Shown piece by piece: positions 18,511-27,268 of a DNA stretch of 64,000 nt. Position 1 is the first letter of the stretch; each line of letters starts with the position of its first letter. The DNA comes from Solibacteraceae bacterium (GTDB lineage: Bacteria; Acidobacteriota; Terriglobia; Bryobacterales; Bryobacteraceae): NCBI GenBank assembly GCA_021324015.1, contig JAJPJX010000136.1, positions 62,001 to 126,000 of the forward strand, read 5' to 3'. The position numbers and the translations under genes are program-made. Below the pieces are notes generated by a model, which was not told the DNA's origin, ran no database searches, and saw only the letters and a list, made by a program, of their open reading frames with translations.

Positions 18511-20046
18511 CTAACGCGGGCCGGGGAAGATGGCCTGGGTGGGGGCGGCCTTGGCCAGCGTGCTGTGCTTCCGCCCGAAGGGAAAGTAAATGCCGAAGCC
18601 GATGAACAACCACACGATGAAACGCACCCAGGTTTCCAGCGGCAAGGCCATCATGAGGACGAGGCAGAAGCCGATGGAGACACAGGGCAAAACCGGCGAC
18701 CACGGAACGCGGAAACTGCGCGGCCGGTCCGGCTGGGTGCGCCGCAACCGGATCACGCCGCAGGCCACCACAATGAAGGCGAACAGCGTGCCGATGTTCG
18801 CCAAATCGGCGAAGGTACCGATATCCCAGATTCCGGCCGGAATCCCCACCACCAGTCCGGCGATCCAGGTGCTCACATGTGGCGTCTTATGCACCGGGTG
18901 CACCTTGGAGAACGCTTTGGGCAGCAGTCCGTCGCGCGACATGGCAAACCAGATGCGCGCCTGGCCGTACTGGAAAACCAGCAGGGAGGAGATCATGCCC
19001 ATGATGGCCCCTACGCCGACCCACTCGCGGATGCGTTCGTAGCCCAGGGTTTTGAGTGCGTTGGCCACCGGGGCGGCGTTGTTCAGCGTGCGGTAGTTGG
19101 CGATGCCGGTCAGGACCAGGGCCACGGAAATATAGAGAGCGGCGCAAACGATCAATGTGGCGATAATGCCCAGCGGCAGGTCGCGCTGCGGCCTCCGGCA
19201 TTCCTCAGCGGCAGTGGATACCGAATCGAAGCCGATGTAGGTGAAAAAAACGATGGCGGCTCCGGTCATTACGCCCGAAAATCCGTTCGGCAGAAACGGG
19301 TGCCAGTTGTCGGCGCGCACCGCCTTCGCCGCGCCGAAGACGAAGATCAGGATGGCCGCAATCTTGACCATCACCATGGTGTTGTTGGCGCCAGCGCTTT
19401 CGCGCACGCCGCGCACCAGGATGTAGCTGAGCGCCAGCAGAATGAGCAGCGCCGGCAGGTTGAACCAGGCGCCGGTGAAGCGTCCCTCCGCGATGATGGG
19501 CCCGGAGATCTGGTCCGGAAGATGCATGCCGAACAGGCTGTCCAAGATATCGTTCAGGTAGGCCGAAAAACCAACCGCCACGGCCATGTTTGAGACGGCA
19601 TACTCCAGGATGAGATCCCACCCGATGATCCAGGCGATGATTTCGCCCAGCGTGGCGTAGGCGTAGGTGTACGCGCTGCCCGCGACGGGGATCATGGACG
19701 CCAGTTCTGCGTAGCATAAGGCGGCAAAGCTGCACGCCAGGGCCGTGAGCAGGAACGAGAGCGCAATCCCGGGCCCAGCCCCCGGCCGCCCGATCGTCGA
19801 ATGCGTCTCCGCCCCATGCAGGATCAGGTCCAGTACGGGGGCGTGCAGAATGGACCTGAATGCGAGGGTTTCTCCGGCCGCCGCCGTGCCCGTGAGAATG
19901 AAAATTCCGGAACCGATGACGGCGCCAACGCCAAACGCCGTGAGGCTCCACGGGCCCAGGGTCCGGCGTAGCCGGGTTGTGGCTTCCTCGGAGGCTGCAA
20001 TCAGAGATTCGATGCTCTTGGTGCGGAAGAGTTGGCTCACGACCAT
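18511..20046 (-). CDS. APC family amino acid permease (CAT-like)
   Basis: 511 residues with about twelve to fourteen membrane helices. TAFGVGAVIGSGIFILTGTAA is the TM1 signature with the substrate-binding unwound glycines, VAGSAYTYAYATLGEIIAWIIGWDLILEY is the TM3 region, and FFTYIGFDSVSTAAEECRRPQRDLP is the conserved TM6 segment of cationic amino acid transporters. It is close in sequence to the permease at 34316-35773, suggesting duplication within the genome. It starts 27 bases after the tiny basic protein gene, so it may share a transcript with uvrD. Confidence 0.92.
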   Translation of the reverse strand: MVVSQLFRTKSIESLIAASEEATTRLRRTLGPWSLTAFGVGAVIGSGIFILTGTAAAGETLAFRSILHAPVLDLILHGAETHSTIGRPGAGPGIALSFLLTALACSFAALCYAELASMIPVAGSAYTYAYATLGEIIAWIIGWDLILEYAVSNMAVAVGFSAYLNDILDSLFGMHLPDQISGPIIAEGRFTGAWFNLPALLILLALSYILVRGVRESAGANNTMVMVKIAAILIFVFGAAKAVRADNWHPFLPNGFSGVMTGAAIVFFTYIGFDSVSTAAEECRRPQRDLPLGIIATLIVCAALYISVALVLTGIANYRTLNNAAPVANALKTLGYERIREWVGVGAIMGMISSLLVFQYGQARIWFAMSRDGLLPKAFSKVHPVHKTPHVSTWIAGLVVGIPAGIWDIGTFADLANIGTLFAFIVVACGVIRLRRTQPDRPRSFRVPWSPVLPCVSIGFCLVLMMALPLETWVRFIVWLFIGFGIYFPFGRKHSTLAKAAPTQAIFPGPR

Positions 20047-20073
20047 CTTCCTCCGGCCGGGGAGGCCCGCCGG

Positions 20074-20232
20074 CTAACGTTTGCGCTGGCCTTGCGCCAT
20101 CTTCCTGACTTTGCGCTTCATGGAGCCGCGCGCCACCCCCGAAGCTCGCTTGGCCTTGGGAGCCGCTTTCTTGCGGGCTGCGCGCTTCACCTTCTTTCGC
20201 TCTACTTTGTCCGTGATTGCTTTGGTGTTCAT
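20074..20232 (-). CDS. 52-residue lysine/arginine-rich (histone H1-like) peptide coupled to uvrD
   Basis: The ATG at 20232 overlaps the uvrD stop as ATGA, and the frame runs to TAG at 20074. The product starts MNTKAITDKVERKKVKRAAR and continues with alternating Lys, Arg, Ala and Pro to the end at GQRKR. About 40 percent of residues are basic and there are almost no acidic residues after residue 12. This is the composition of bacterial H1-like or AlgP-type DNA-binding tails, so nucleic-acid binding is a reasonable inference. It is too short for most gene finders. Support for being real: the exact stop-start overlap, the coherent composition along the whole frame, and the 27-base gap to the next gene on the strand. 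Confidence 0.65.
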   Translation of the reverse strand: MNTKAITDKVERKKVKRAARKKAAPKAKRASGVARGSMKRKVRKMAQGQRKR

Positions 20233-22568
20233 GATTCTTTCTTCAATCCTGCGTATTTTTCAACCAGCTTCTTGAGGCCGTATCCGGGAAAGCTGATGGT
20301 CAGCTTGGCGTCCTCGCCTTCGCCCTCGCGCCGCACCACGACTCCGGTGCCGTATTTGGGGTGCTGCACGGTCATGCCGGTGCGGGCACTCTTGGCCGCC
20401 GGGCGCGCCGGAGCCGCAGCAGGACGCGCGGCCGGAGGCTTCAGCGGACTTGGCGCCGCTGCCGGACGGGGAGGCGCACCCGCGGCCGGGTACGCGATTC
20501 CGCGCTCGGTGAAGAATTGCGAAATATTGTCCAGAGAGTTGTAGGTCTTTCCCGTGAAGGTGTTGCGCCGGACGCTCTGGCGCACGTCGTATCGCTCGGC
20601 GGTCAAGTCCACCTGCGGCACGGTATCCTCCTCACCCAGGTTGGCAATCAGGTGCGGCGGGATTTCGTCCAGGAAGCGCGAGCGCATAGACCGCTCCTGC
20701 TCGCCGCCCCCAAAACGCCGGCGATACCGTGCCCAGGTGAGGATCAGGCGCTTCTGCGCGCGGGTCATGCCCACGTAACAAAGACGGCGCTCTTCCTCCA
20801 GCATGTCCGGCGAGTTGAGCGAGCGGCTGTGCGGAAACAGGCCTTCCTCCATGCCGGCCAGGAAAACGATCGGGAACTCCAGGCCCTTGGCGTTGTGCAG
20901 GGTGAGTAGGATGACCTGGGCGCGGGCGTCGTAGGCGTCGGCGTCCGAGACCAGGGCAGCGTGATCCAGAAAATCCGCCACGGTCTCTCCGCGCTCCTGG
21001 GCTTCCGCGGCCGCATTCGCGAGTTCGTTCAGATTCTCGATTCGCGCCTCCGCCTCCGGGGTGTTCTCTTCCTCCAGCATCCGCCGGTAGCCGGTGCGCT
21101 CGGCCAGGAAGCGGATGGCCTCGTCCAGCCGCTTGGAACTGACCGCCAGGGTGATCTCATCCACCAGGTTCTTGAAGGCCACCGCGGCGGATTGAGCGCG
21201 GGTGGGAAACAACTGCTGATCGATGAGGCGGCCAAGCGCGGCCCACAGGCTGATGCCCTGCTCGCGGGCATAGCGCTCGATCTGCTCGACCGTGGTGCGG
21301 CCAATACCGCGGGCCGGCGTATTGATGATCCGCAGCAGGCTGACCGAATCGTGGTTCGAGCTCGCCAGCTTCAGGTAGGCGACGATGTCCTTGATCTCGG
21401 CGCGCTGATAGAAACTGAATCCGCCCACGATGAGATACTTGCGGCCATAGCGGCGCAGCGCCTCTTCGATCTGGCGGGACTGAAAGTTGGTCCGGTAGAG
21501 CACGGCCACCCGCTCGCCGGGATTGGCTGCGAGCACGCGCTCGATCGTGTCGGCGATGAAGAGCGCCTCGTTTTCGGCATCGTAGCCGGCGTAATAGGCC
21601 AGCGGGTCTCCGAAATCGGCCTCCGTCCAGAGGTTCTTGCCCTTGCGGGCTTTGTTGTTGGCCACCACCGCGCCCGCCGCCGCCAGGATGTTTTTCGTGG
21701 AACGGTAGTTCTGCTCCAGGCGGATAGTCAGGGCTTCCGGATAGTCCTTCTCAAAATCCAGAATGTTGCGGATGTCCGCGCCGCGCCAGCTATAGATGGA
21801 CTGGTCCTCATCCCCCACCACGCATACGTTGTGATGCTCGCGGGAGAGCAGGCGCATGAGCTCGTACTGGCTGCGGTTGGTGTCCTGGTACTCGTCGATC
21901 ATGATGTAGCTCAGGCGGCGATTGTAGGCGTCGCGCGTCGCAGCATCGTGATACAACAGGCGGACGGTTTCGAGAAGGAGATCGTCGAAGTCCAGGGCAT
22001 TGGCGGTGCGCAGGGCCTTTTCGTATTCCTCGAAGAGGACCGCCAGCTTGCTCACGCGCGGATCGGTCGCCTGGTTGTAGAGGTCCTGCGGGGTCTGCTT
22101 GAGATTCTTGGCCTGGCTGATGCGCGAGAGCACGGCGCGGTACTGCATGAACTTCTCGTCCAGCCCGAGGTGGCGGAAGGAGGCTTTGACCAGCGCGAGT
22201 TGATCTTCCTCGTCGTAGATACTAAAGCGCCGGGTGAAACCCGGGCGAATCTCGGCCAGCGGATCGCCGTCGCGGCGCAGCAGGCGAACGCAGAATGAAT
22301 GGAAGGTGGAAATATTGGCTCGCGACGACAGTGCCTCATCGTCCAGCAGGACCGCCACCCGCTCACGCATCTCGCCCGCCGCCTTATTTGTAAAAGTCAC
22401 CGCCAGCACGGCCGAGGGCGGCACATGGTGGCCGCGGATGATGTGTGCGATGCGATGCGTGATGACCCTGGTCTTGCCGCTGCCGGCGCCGGCCAGAATC
22501 AGAAGCGGCCCTTCGATGTGGGCCACGGCTTCACGCTGCTGGGGATTCAACCCTGTGAGAAAGTCCAT
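20229..22568 (-). CDS. ATP-dependent DNA helicase UvrD/PcrA
   Basis: 779 residues from the ATG at 22568 (MDFLTGLNPQQREAV). Upstream in-frame ATG codons exist to 22667, but the family normally starts just before LNPQQREAV. Superfamily 1 motifs: Walker A GAGSGKTR, motif Ia TFTNKAAGEMRERV, Walker B MIDEYQDTN, motif III VCVVGDEDQSIYSWRGAD, motif IV LEQNYRST, motif V LLTLHNAKGLEF and motif VI YVGMTRAQKRLI. It unwinds DNA 3'-5' in repair and replication-fork clearance. The C-terminal part holds an Ala/Pro-rich linker and then GMTVQHPKYGTGVVVRREG, the Tudor-like RNA polymerase-binding domain typical of PcrA. Confidence 0.95.
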   Translation of the reverse strand: MDFLTGLNPQQREAVAHIEGPLLILAGAGSGKTRVITHRIAHIIRGHHVPPSAVLAVTFTNKAAGEMRERVAVLLDDEALSSRANISTFHSFCVRLLRRDGDPLAEIRPGFTRRFSIYDEEDQLALVKASFRHLGLDEKFMQYRAVLSRISQAKNLKQTPQDLYNQATDPRVSKLAVLFEEYEKALRTANALDFDDLLLETVRLLYHDAATRDAYNRRLSYIMIDEYQDTNRSQYELMRLLSREHHNVCVVGDEDQSIYSWRGADIRNILDFEKDYPEALTIRLEQNYRSTKNILAAAGAVVANNKARKGKNLWTEADFGDPLAYYAGYDAENEALFIADTIERVLAANPGERVAVLYRTNFQSRQIEEALRRYGRKYLIVGGFSFYQRAEIKDIVAYLKLASSNHDSVSLLRIINTPARGIGRTTVEQIERYAREQGISLWAALGRLIDQQLFPTRAQSAAVAFKNLVDEITLAVSSKRLDEAIRFLAERTGYRRMLEEENTPEAEARIENLNELANAAAEAQERGETVADFLDHAALVSDADAYDARAQVILLTLHNAKGLEFPIVFLAGMEEGLFPHSRSLNSPDMLEEERRLCYVGMTRAQKRLILTWARYRRRFGGGEQERSMRSRFLDEIPPHLIANLGEEDTVPQVDLTAERYDVRQSVRRNTFTGKTYNSLDNISQFFTERGIAYPAAGAPPRPAAAPSPLKPPAARPAAAPARPAAKSARTGMTVQHPKYGTGVVVRREGEGEDAKLTISFPGYGLKKLVEKYAGLKKES

Positions 22569-22698
22569 GCGTGGGGAGACACTTCGGATTTTACCATGGG
22601 CGTGTTTCCGTATCGTCGCGCACCTTCCCTTGGTCTCATCCATCACACTGGCAGGCAACCGCGGCAATTCTGCAGCGGTCCAAAATTAGTGGAGGTTC

Positions 22699-23076
22699 AT
22701 GGCGATGTTAAGTGAGAAACGATTAGCCTTGACCACCGCACTCGGGGTGATCGCTGGCTTGTGCACCTGGTGGTATCTGGGACGTATCCCCCCGTCCGAA
22801 GTCTGGACAGTCGTGCTGTCACGCGCCGTTTTGGGCTTCGCCATCGGATTGAGCGCTTGGAGGACGCACTGGTCGATCCACGGGATCCTGATGGGAATCG
22901 TCTTCAGTCTCCCGGGAGCGACCGATGCCGTATGGGTCCACATGGGGATGAAGGGCTCAGTGGAATGGCTCGTCTCGGGCCTGGTGATTGGTTTCCTGAT
23001 CGAACTCATCACCACCACGCTCTTCCATGCGACGCCGCACTGGACTATGACGCCCGAGCCGCGTCCATCTGTCTGA
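22699..23076 (+). CDS. Small multi-pass membrane protein
   Basis: 125 residues with a good ribosome site (GTGGAGG, about four bases before ATG). Four hydrophobic segments are seen: ALTTALGVIAGLCTWWYL, VLSRAVLGFAIGLSAW, IHGILMGIVFSLPGATDAVWV and WLVSGLVIGFLIELITTTLF. I do not recognise the family with certainty; it may be a small uncharacterised integral membrane protein of a soil-bacterial lineage. It is divergent from uvrD with 130 bases between and is followed by mtaB on the same strand, which has its own TATAAT box. Confidence 0.75.
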   Translation: MAMLSEKRLALTTALGVIAGLCTWWYLGRIPPSEVWTVVLSRAVLGFAIGLSAWRTHWSIHGILMGIVFSLPGATDAVWVHMGMKGSVEWLVSGLVIGFLIELITTTLFHATPHWTMTPEPRPSV

Positions 23077-23140
23077 TGTGCGCCTGAGCCGGGCTGCACG
23101 CTCTGGCGGGAGCGTGTCGCCCGGCCGCGGCCACGGCCGC

Positions 23141-23146
23141 TATAAT
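23141..23146 (+). promoter_or_regulatory. -10 element (TATAAT) for mtaB
   Basis: A perfect TATAAT lies nine bases before the likely GTG start at 23156, with GGAGG directly before that codon. The expected transcription start would fall within about four bases of the start codon. No clear -35 hexamer is present. Confidence 0.5.
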
Positions 23147-23155
23147 CGAAGGAGG

Positions 23156-24472
23156 GTGGGGAGATTCTTTGTTCAAAACTTCGGCTGCCGCGCCACTCAG
23201 GCGGACGGCGCCGCGCTCGAGTCCATGCTGGCTGCCCGGGGACTCGAGGCAACCGCGAACCGTAAAGAAGCCGAACTGGTGATCCTCAACACCTGCACGG
23301 TCACCGCCGCCGCGGATGAAGACGTGCGGCACACCGTCCGGCGAGTGCACCGCGAGAACCCCGCCGCCCGCATCCTGCTCACCGGTTGCTACGCGCAGCG
23401 CGCCCCGGAAGAACTTGCGGCCCTGCCGGGCGTCGAGTGGGTGGTCGGCAATTCACACAAGACGCGCATCGCCGAACTGCTCACCGCCGCCCCCTATCAC
23501 GGCAACATCCTGGTAGGCGACATCTTCGCGCAGCACGAATTCCTCTCCGCGCCTGTCGAAGACGCCGCCGGCGACCGCACCCGGCCCAACCTCAAGATCC
23601 AGGACGGCTGCAGCAACCGCTGCTCCTTCTGCGTGATCCCTTACGTGCGCGGCCGCAGCCGCAGCGCGCCGGCCGATGAGGTGGTCGCACAGGTTCGCGC
23701 GCTGGCCCAAAAATATTGCGAAGTCGTGCTGAGCGGGATCAATCTGGGTCGCTGGGGCCGCGAGCCCGGCGGCGAGATGCGCCTGGCCGGCCTCATCCGG
23801 CGTCTGCTGGCCGAGACTGGTATTCAGCGCCTCCGCCTCAGTTCCGTCGAGCCCATGGACTTCTCCGACGACTTACTGGAGCTCATGGCTTCCTCCGGAC
23901 GGATCGCGCACCACGTTCACGCGCCCCTGCAATCCGGCTCGGATCGCGTCCTTCGCCGCATGCACCGCAAGTACCGCCCGCGGCACTACGCCGGTCGCAT
24001 CGAGAAGACGCGCGCCCTTATGCCCGATGCGGCCATCGGCGCCGATGTGATGGTCGGCTTTCCCGGGGAAACGGACGCCGAGTTCGAAGAAAGCCGCCGC
24101 TTCATCGAAAGCCTGCCCTTTACCTACCTGCACGTGTTCACCTATTCGGAGCGGCCCGGGACTCCGGCGGCCGCGCTGCCCAGCCAGGTACCTATGCCTG
24201 TGCGCAAGGAGCGCAATCGCATTTTGCGGGAACTGGCAGCCGCGAAGAACCTGACATTCCGGCGCAGCATAGTGGGCCGCAAGCTCTCCGTAGTCACGTT
24301 GCACGAGCCGGGGACGGCGCTAAGCGGGAATTATCTGAAGGTGGAACTGACCCGGCCGTACTCGGCGAACCGGATCGTGGAGGTCGAGATCGCCGCAGTG
24401 ACCGATGACGGCCTGCGCGAGGCTGCCGCGCCTACATCTCCCTCCGTCCTTCGAGTGCTTTCCAAATCGTAA
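23156..24472 (+). CDS. mtaB: tRNA (N6-threonylcarbamoyladenosine-C2)-methylthiotransferase MtaB
   Basis: 438 residues from GTG 23156; an open frame extends up to ATG 23078, but homologs begin just before RFFVQNFGC. The N-terminal cluster-binding cysteines are NFGC, NTCTVT and LTGCYAQ. The radical-SAM motif is CSNRCSFC, followed by [13 protein letters not shown]-terminal TRAM-like domain includes [13 protein letters not shown]. The enzyme adds methylthio groups to t6A37 of ANN-decoding tRNAs. The order of three N-terminal cysteines and a C-x3-C-x2-C triad fits MtaB rather than MiaB. Its 3' end overlaps recR by 41 bases in convergent orientation. Confidence 0.9.
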   Translation: MGRFFVQNFGCRATQADGAALESMLAARGLEATANRKEAELVILNTCTVTAAADEDVRHTVRRVHRENPAARILLTGCYAQRAPEELAALPGVEWVVGNSHKTRIAELLTAAPYHGNILVGDIFAQHEFLSAPVEDAAGDRTRPNLKIQDGCSNRCSFCVIPYVRGRSRSAPADEVVAQVRALAQKYCEVVLSGINLGRWGREPGGEMRLAGLIRRLLAETGIQRLRLSSVEPMDFSDDLLELMASSGRIAHHVHAPLQSGSDRVLRRMHRKYRPRHYAGRIEKTRALMPDAAIGADVMVGFPGETDAEFEESRRFIESLPFTYLHVFTYSERPGTPAAALPSQVPMPVRKERNRILRELAAAKNLTFRRSIVGRKLSVVTLHEPGTALSGNYLKVELTRPYSANRIVEVEIAAVTDDGLREAAAPTSPSVLRVLSKS

Positions 24473-25031
24473 CCTCATCGGCGAACTCCAGGTCGCTGCC
24501 TACCGGGATGCCCATGGCGATGCGGCTTACCTTCACTCCCAGGGGCTTAAGCAGCTTCGAAAGATAGACCGCGGTGGCTTCGCCTTCCACCGTGGGATTG
24601 GTGGCCACGATCACCTCCTCGATCGCCCCGGCGCCGATCCGCTCCACCAGGCCCTTGATCTTGAGCTGCTCCGGACTCACTCCCCGCAGCGGCGAGAGCG
24701 ACCCGTGCAGCACGTGGTACAGGCCGTTGTATTGGCGCGTAGTCTCGATTCCCGCGATGTTGTGCGGTTCCTCCACCACGCAGATCAGTTTCGGGTCGCG
24801 GTTCAGGTCGCGGCAGAACAGGCAGAGTTCGCTCTCGGTGATGTTGTAGCAAATCCGGCAGAGCCCCAGCCTGTCCTTCACATCCAGCAACGCCTGGGCC
24901 AGATGCTCGGCGTCTTCGCGGCTGGCGCGGAGCACATGGAATGCCAGGCGCTGCGCGGATTTCTGTCCGATCCCTGGAAGGCGTTTGAACTCCGTGATCA
25001 GGCGGGCCAGCGGCTCAGCGAAGTCGGCCAT
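24432..25031 (-). CDS. recR: Recombination mediator protein RecR
   Basis: 199 residues, standard length. The N-terminal helix-hairpin-helix reads [18 protein letters not shown]. The four zinc cysteines lie in LCRICYN and LCLFCRD, and the Toprim domain includes [14 protein letters not shown] and [15 protein letters not shown]. RecR works with RecF and RecO to load RecA on gapped DNA. It lies three bases after ybaB in the conserved order dnaX-ybaB-recR. The last 41 bases overlap the end of mtaB on the other strand. Confidence 0.98.
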   Translation of the reverse strand: MADFAEPLARLITEFKRLPGIGQKSAQRLAFHVLRASREDAEHLAQALLDVKDRLGLCRICYNITESELCLFCRDLNRDPKLICVVEEPHNIAGIETTRQYNGLYHVLHGSLSPLRGVSPEQLKIKGLVERIGAGAIEEVIVATNPTVEGEATAVYLSKLLKPLGVKVSRIAMGIPVGSDLEFADEVTIWKALEGRREM

Positions 25032-25034
25032 GGT

Positions 25035-25343
25035 CTAGAAGAGTCCGGGAGGCAGGCCCAGCCCGCCCAGCAAGCCGCCCATTTTTTCCTTGGTCGCCTC
25101 GTCCACTTTCTTCACGGCTTCGTTGCAGGCTGCCACCACCATGTCTTGCAGCATCTCCACGTCGCCGGCCACCTCGGGGTCGATCTTTACCGCGAGAACG
25201 TTTTTGTGACCGTCCATCTTGACAGTCACCATGCCGCCGCCCGCCGAGGCGTCCACGCGGATCTGCGCAACCTCCTGCTGCAGGCGCTCCTGCATCTGCT
25301 GCGCCTGTTTCATCATGGCCTGCATGTTACCCGGTAATTTCAC
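25035..25343 (-). CDS. ybaB: YbaB/EbfC family nucleoid-associated protein
   Basis: 102 residues. MKLPGNMQAMMKQAQQMQERLQ is the amphipathic N-terminal helix of the family, followed by GGGMVTVKMDGHKNVLAVKIDP and DMVVAACNEAVKKV. It binds DNA as a dimer. It lies four bases downstream of dnaX and three bases upstream of recR, an arrangement conserved in many bacteria. It ends with a glycine/leucine-rich tail GLLGGLGLPPGLF, common in the family. Confidence 0.97.
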   Translation of the reverse strand: MKLPGNMQAMMKQAQQMQERLQQEVAQIRVDASAGGGMVTVKMDGHKNVLAVKIDPEVAGDVEMLQDMVVAACNEAVKKVDEATKEKMGGLLGGLGLPPGLF

Positions 25344-25347
25344 GTCA

Positions 25348-27042
25348 TCACTCCTTTAGATTGCGTATCGCGCGAACTTCTCCGCCGAACACCTCCCGGA
25401 AGCGCCGCACCTCCGGGTTGGAAAGCGCCCGCTCGGCCAGCTCGTTCTCCTGCTTCGCCTTGGATTCGAGCGGAGCCGTATCCCCGGCAGCCACCTCGCC
25501 GATCAGGATCTTCACCCTCAGGGGCTTGCCGCCCATCTGCCGGAGCACCTTCTGAACGTCCTCGGCCTTGAGCGCCAGGGAGTGCTCCCGCGGCGTGGTA
25601 ATCTGCAATTCCCCTCCCCCCTCCGCCACCTGGGAGTGCTCGATCGCATCGGCGGTGAACGGCATGCCCGCCTCCATGAATGCCGCATGAAGGCGTTCGC
25701 GCCAGTTTGAGATGCCTCCCTCGCCCGGCGCGGCGGACGCCTGCGCAGCGGGAGAAGCCTGCGGAGCCGCGGACGGAGGGAGTTGGAGAGGTAACGCCGA
25801 CTTCTTGGCCCGGTCCAATTCAAACGGAGACGGTCCCCTGGCGGGCTGCGGCTTCGGGGGCGGCGCCGGCGCCGCGACCCGCGCGGCGGCTGCCGGAGCC
25901 TGCGCGCCAGCCATAGCGCTCCCCAAGCCGGCCAGCGCCTCCTCGATCGCCACCAGCTTGCCGGCCTGCACCAGCCGCAGAAGCCCCAGTTCCAGGTGGA
26001 AGCGCGGCTGCAGTGAAAACTGCAGATCACGGAAGAGGTCCAGCGTCAGTTTCAAGTAGCGGGTCAAGTCCTCTTCGGAAAACTCCCCGGCAATCTGCGC
26101 CATCCGCTCCCTCTGCGCTGCCGACGCAGCTACCAGCCGCGTATCGGCTCCAGCGATGCGCGCCACCAGCAGGTTTCGGAAATAGCGCGACAGTTCCCGG
26201 CTGAAATGCTGCAGGTTGTGCCCGTTACGCTCCAGTTCGTCCACCACCTGGAGCATCCTGGCCGAATCGCTCCCGCGTAGCGCCTGCGTCACCTGCTCCA
26301 GCGAATCCAGGGAGAAGGCGCCCAACAGCGCTCGCACCTCGGCCGCCGAGAGCTTCGACCCGCAGCAGGCGATCGCCTGGTCCAGCGCCGAAAGCGAATC
26401 CCGCACGCTGCCTTCGCCCGCCTGCGCCAGTACCGCCAGCACATCCGCGTCGGCCTCGATGCCCTCCTGGCGGCAGATCCAGTCCATGCGCGCCACCAGG
26501 TCGTCGAAATCCACGGACCGGAAGCTGAAGTGCTGGCAGCGCGAAGCGATCGTCGCCGGAATCTTGTGCGCCTCGGTCGTGCACAGCACGAACACCACCC
26601 AGGCCGGCGGCTCCTCGATGGTCTTGAGCAGCGCATTGAACGCTTCGTTCGTGATTTGGTGGGCCTCGTCGATGATGAAAACCTTGAACCGATCACGCGC
26701 CGGCTGGTAGCGTACGTTCTCCCGCAGCTCGCGCATCTCGTTGATGCCGCGGTTCGAGGCCGCGTCGATCTCGATCACGTCCACCGACCCTCCGGCGCTG
26801 ATCTCCTTGCAGCTTGCGCACACGCCGCAGGGCGTCACTGCCGGTCCCTGTACGCAGTTCAGACAGCGCGCCAGAATCCGCGCCACCGTGGTCTTGCCCG
26901 TACCGCGCTGGCCCGAAAAGATATAGCCGTGCGCGATGCGGTTTTGTGCGATCGCGTTCTCCAGCGTGGTCTTCACGTGTTCCTGGTTGACCACATCCTG
27001 GAACGTCTGGGGCCGGTATTTGCGGGCGATCACCTGGTACAT
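25348..27042 (-). CDS. dnaX: DNA polymerase III subunit gamma/tau
   Basis: 564 residues. ARKYRPQTFQDVVNQEHV opens the clamp-loader ATPase. Walker A is GQRGTGKTT and the zinc site is CLNC with CGVCASC. FIIDEAHQ is Walker B and SRCQHFSFR is sensor 1 and the SRC motif. Domain III follows; residues 375-440 are a Pro/Ala-rich linker, and a short tau-type C-terminal domain ends the protein. The start is 14 bases downstream of the SRP RNA, with no Shine-Dalgarno, so expression may depend on read-through or processing of that RNA. Confidence 0.97.
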   Translation of the reverse strand: MYQVIARKYRPQTFQDVVNQEHVKTTLENAIAQNRIAHGYIFSGQRGTGKTTVARILARCLNCVQGPAVTPCGVCASCKEISAGGSVDVIEIDAASNRGINEMRELRENVRYQPARDRFKVFIIDEAHQITNEAFNALLKTIEEPPAWVVFVLCTTEAHKIPATIASRCQHFSFRSVDFDDLVARMDWICRQEGIEADADVLAVLAQAGEGSVRDSLSALDQAIACCGSKLSAAEVRALLGAFSLDSLEQVTQALRGSDSARMLQVVDELERNGHNLQHFSRELSRYFRNLLVARIAGADTRLVAASAAQRERMAQIAGEFSEEDLTRYLKLTLDLFRDLQFSLQPRFHLELGLLRLVQAGKLVAIEEALAGLGSAMAGAQAPAAAARVAAPAPPPKPQPARGPSPFELDRAKKSALPLQLPPSAAPQASPAAQASAAPGEGGISNWRERLHAAFMEAGMPFTADAIEHSQVAEGGGELQITTPREHSLALKAEDVQKVLRQMGGKPLRVKILIGEVAAGDTAPLESKAKQENELAERALSNPEVRRFREVFGGEVRAIRNLKE

Positions 27043-27056
27043 GGGCGGGAGAATGC

Positions 27057-27159
27057 CAGGCCCCGGGTGATCCGCGGCACACAGGTTAAACCACTACCGT
27101 TGCTTCCTTCCGGACCTGGCGGGGTTTGCGGCCGCCCGTTGCACGGAGCCCGAGACCTG
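27057..27159 (-). ncRNA. ffs: Signal recognition particle RNA (bacterial small 4.5S type)
   Basis: On the minus strand the invariant SRP core CAGGTCCGGAAGGAAGCA lies at about 27100-27117, with the GGAA tetraloop and the asymmetric internal loop that bind Ffh. The ends pair perfectly over 11 bases: CAGGTCTCGGG (27159-27149) with CCCGGGGCCTG (27067-27057), counting G:U pairs. This gives a 103-base hairpin of the short bacterial type. A TAGGAT hexamer at 27175-27170 may be its -10 box. It precedes dnaX-ybaB-recR, the classic gene order. Confidence 0.95.
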
Positions 27160-27202
27160 ACAATTACCCATCCTAGCACGGGCCGTGCCGCCCTCCCTCA
27201 GC

Positions 27203-27245
27203 ACAATAAAGACAGCGGCGGCGCACGCTTTTCGCGGCGCCGCTG
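27203..27245 (-). terminator. Rho-independent terminator of the TonB-type receptor gene
   Basis: On the minus strand CAGCGGCG (27245-27238) pairs with CGCCGCTG (27220-27213) around a 17-base loop that can pair further, followed by TCTTTATT. It starts 24 bases after the receptor's stop codon and lies just upstream of the SRP RNA promoter region, so it insulates the two. Confidence 0.6.
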
Positions 27246-27268
27246 CCGAACTGAACGCTTAGCGAATA

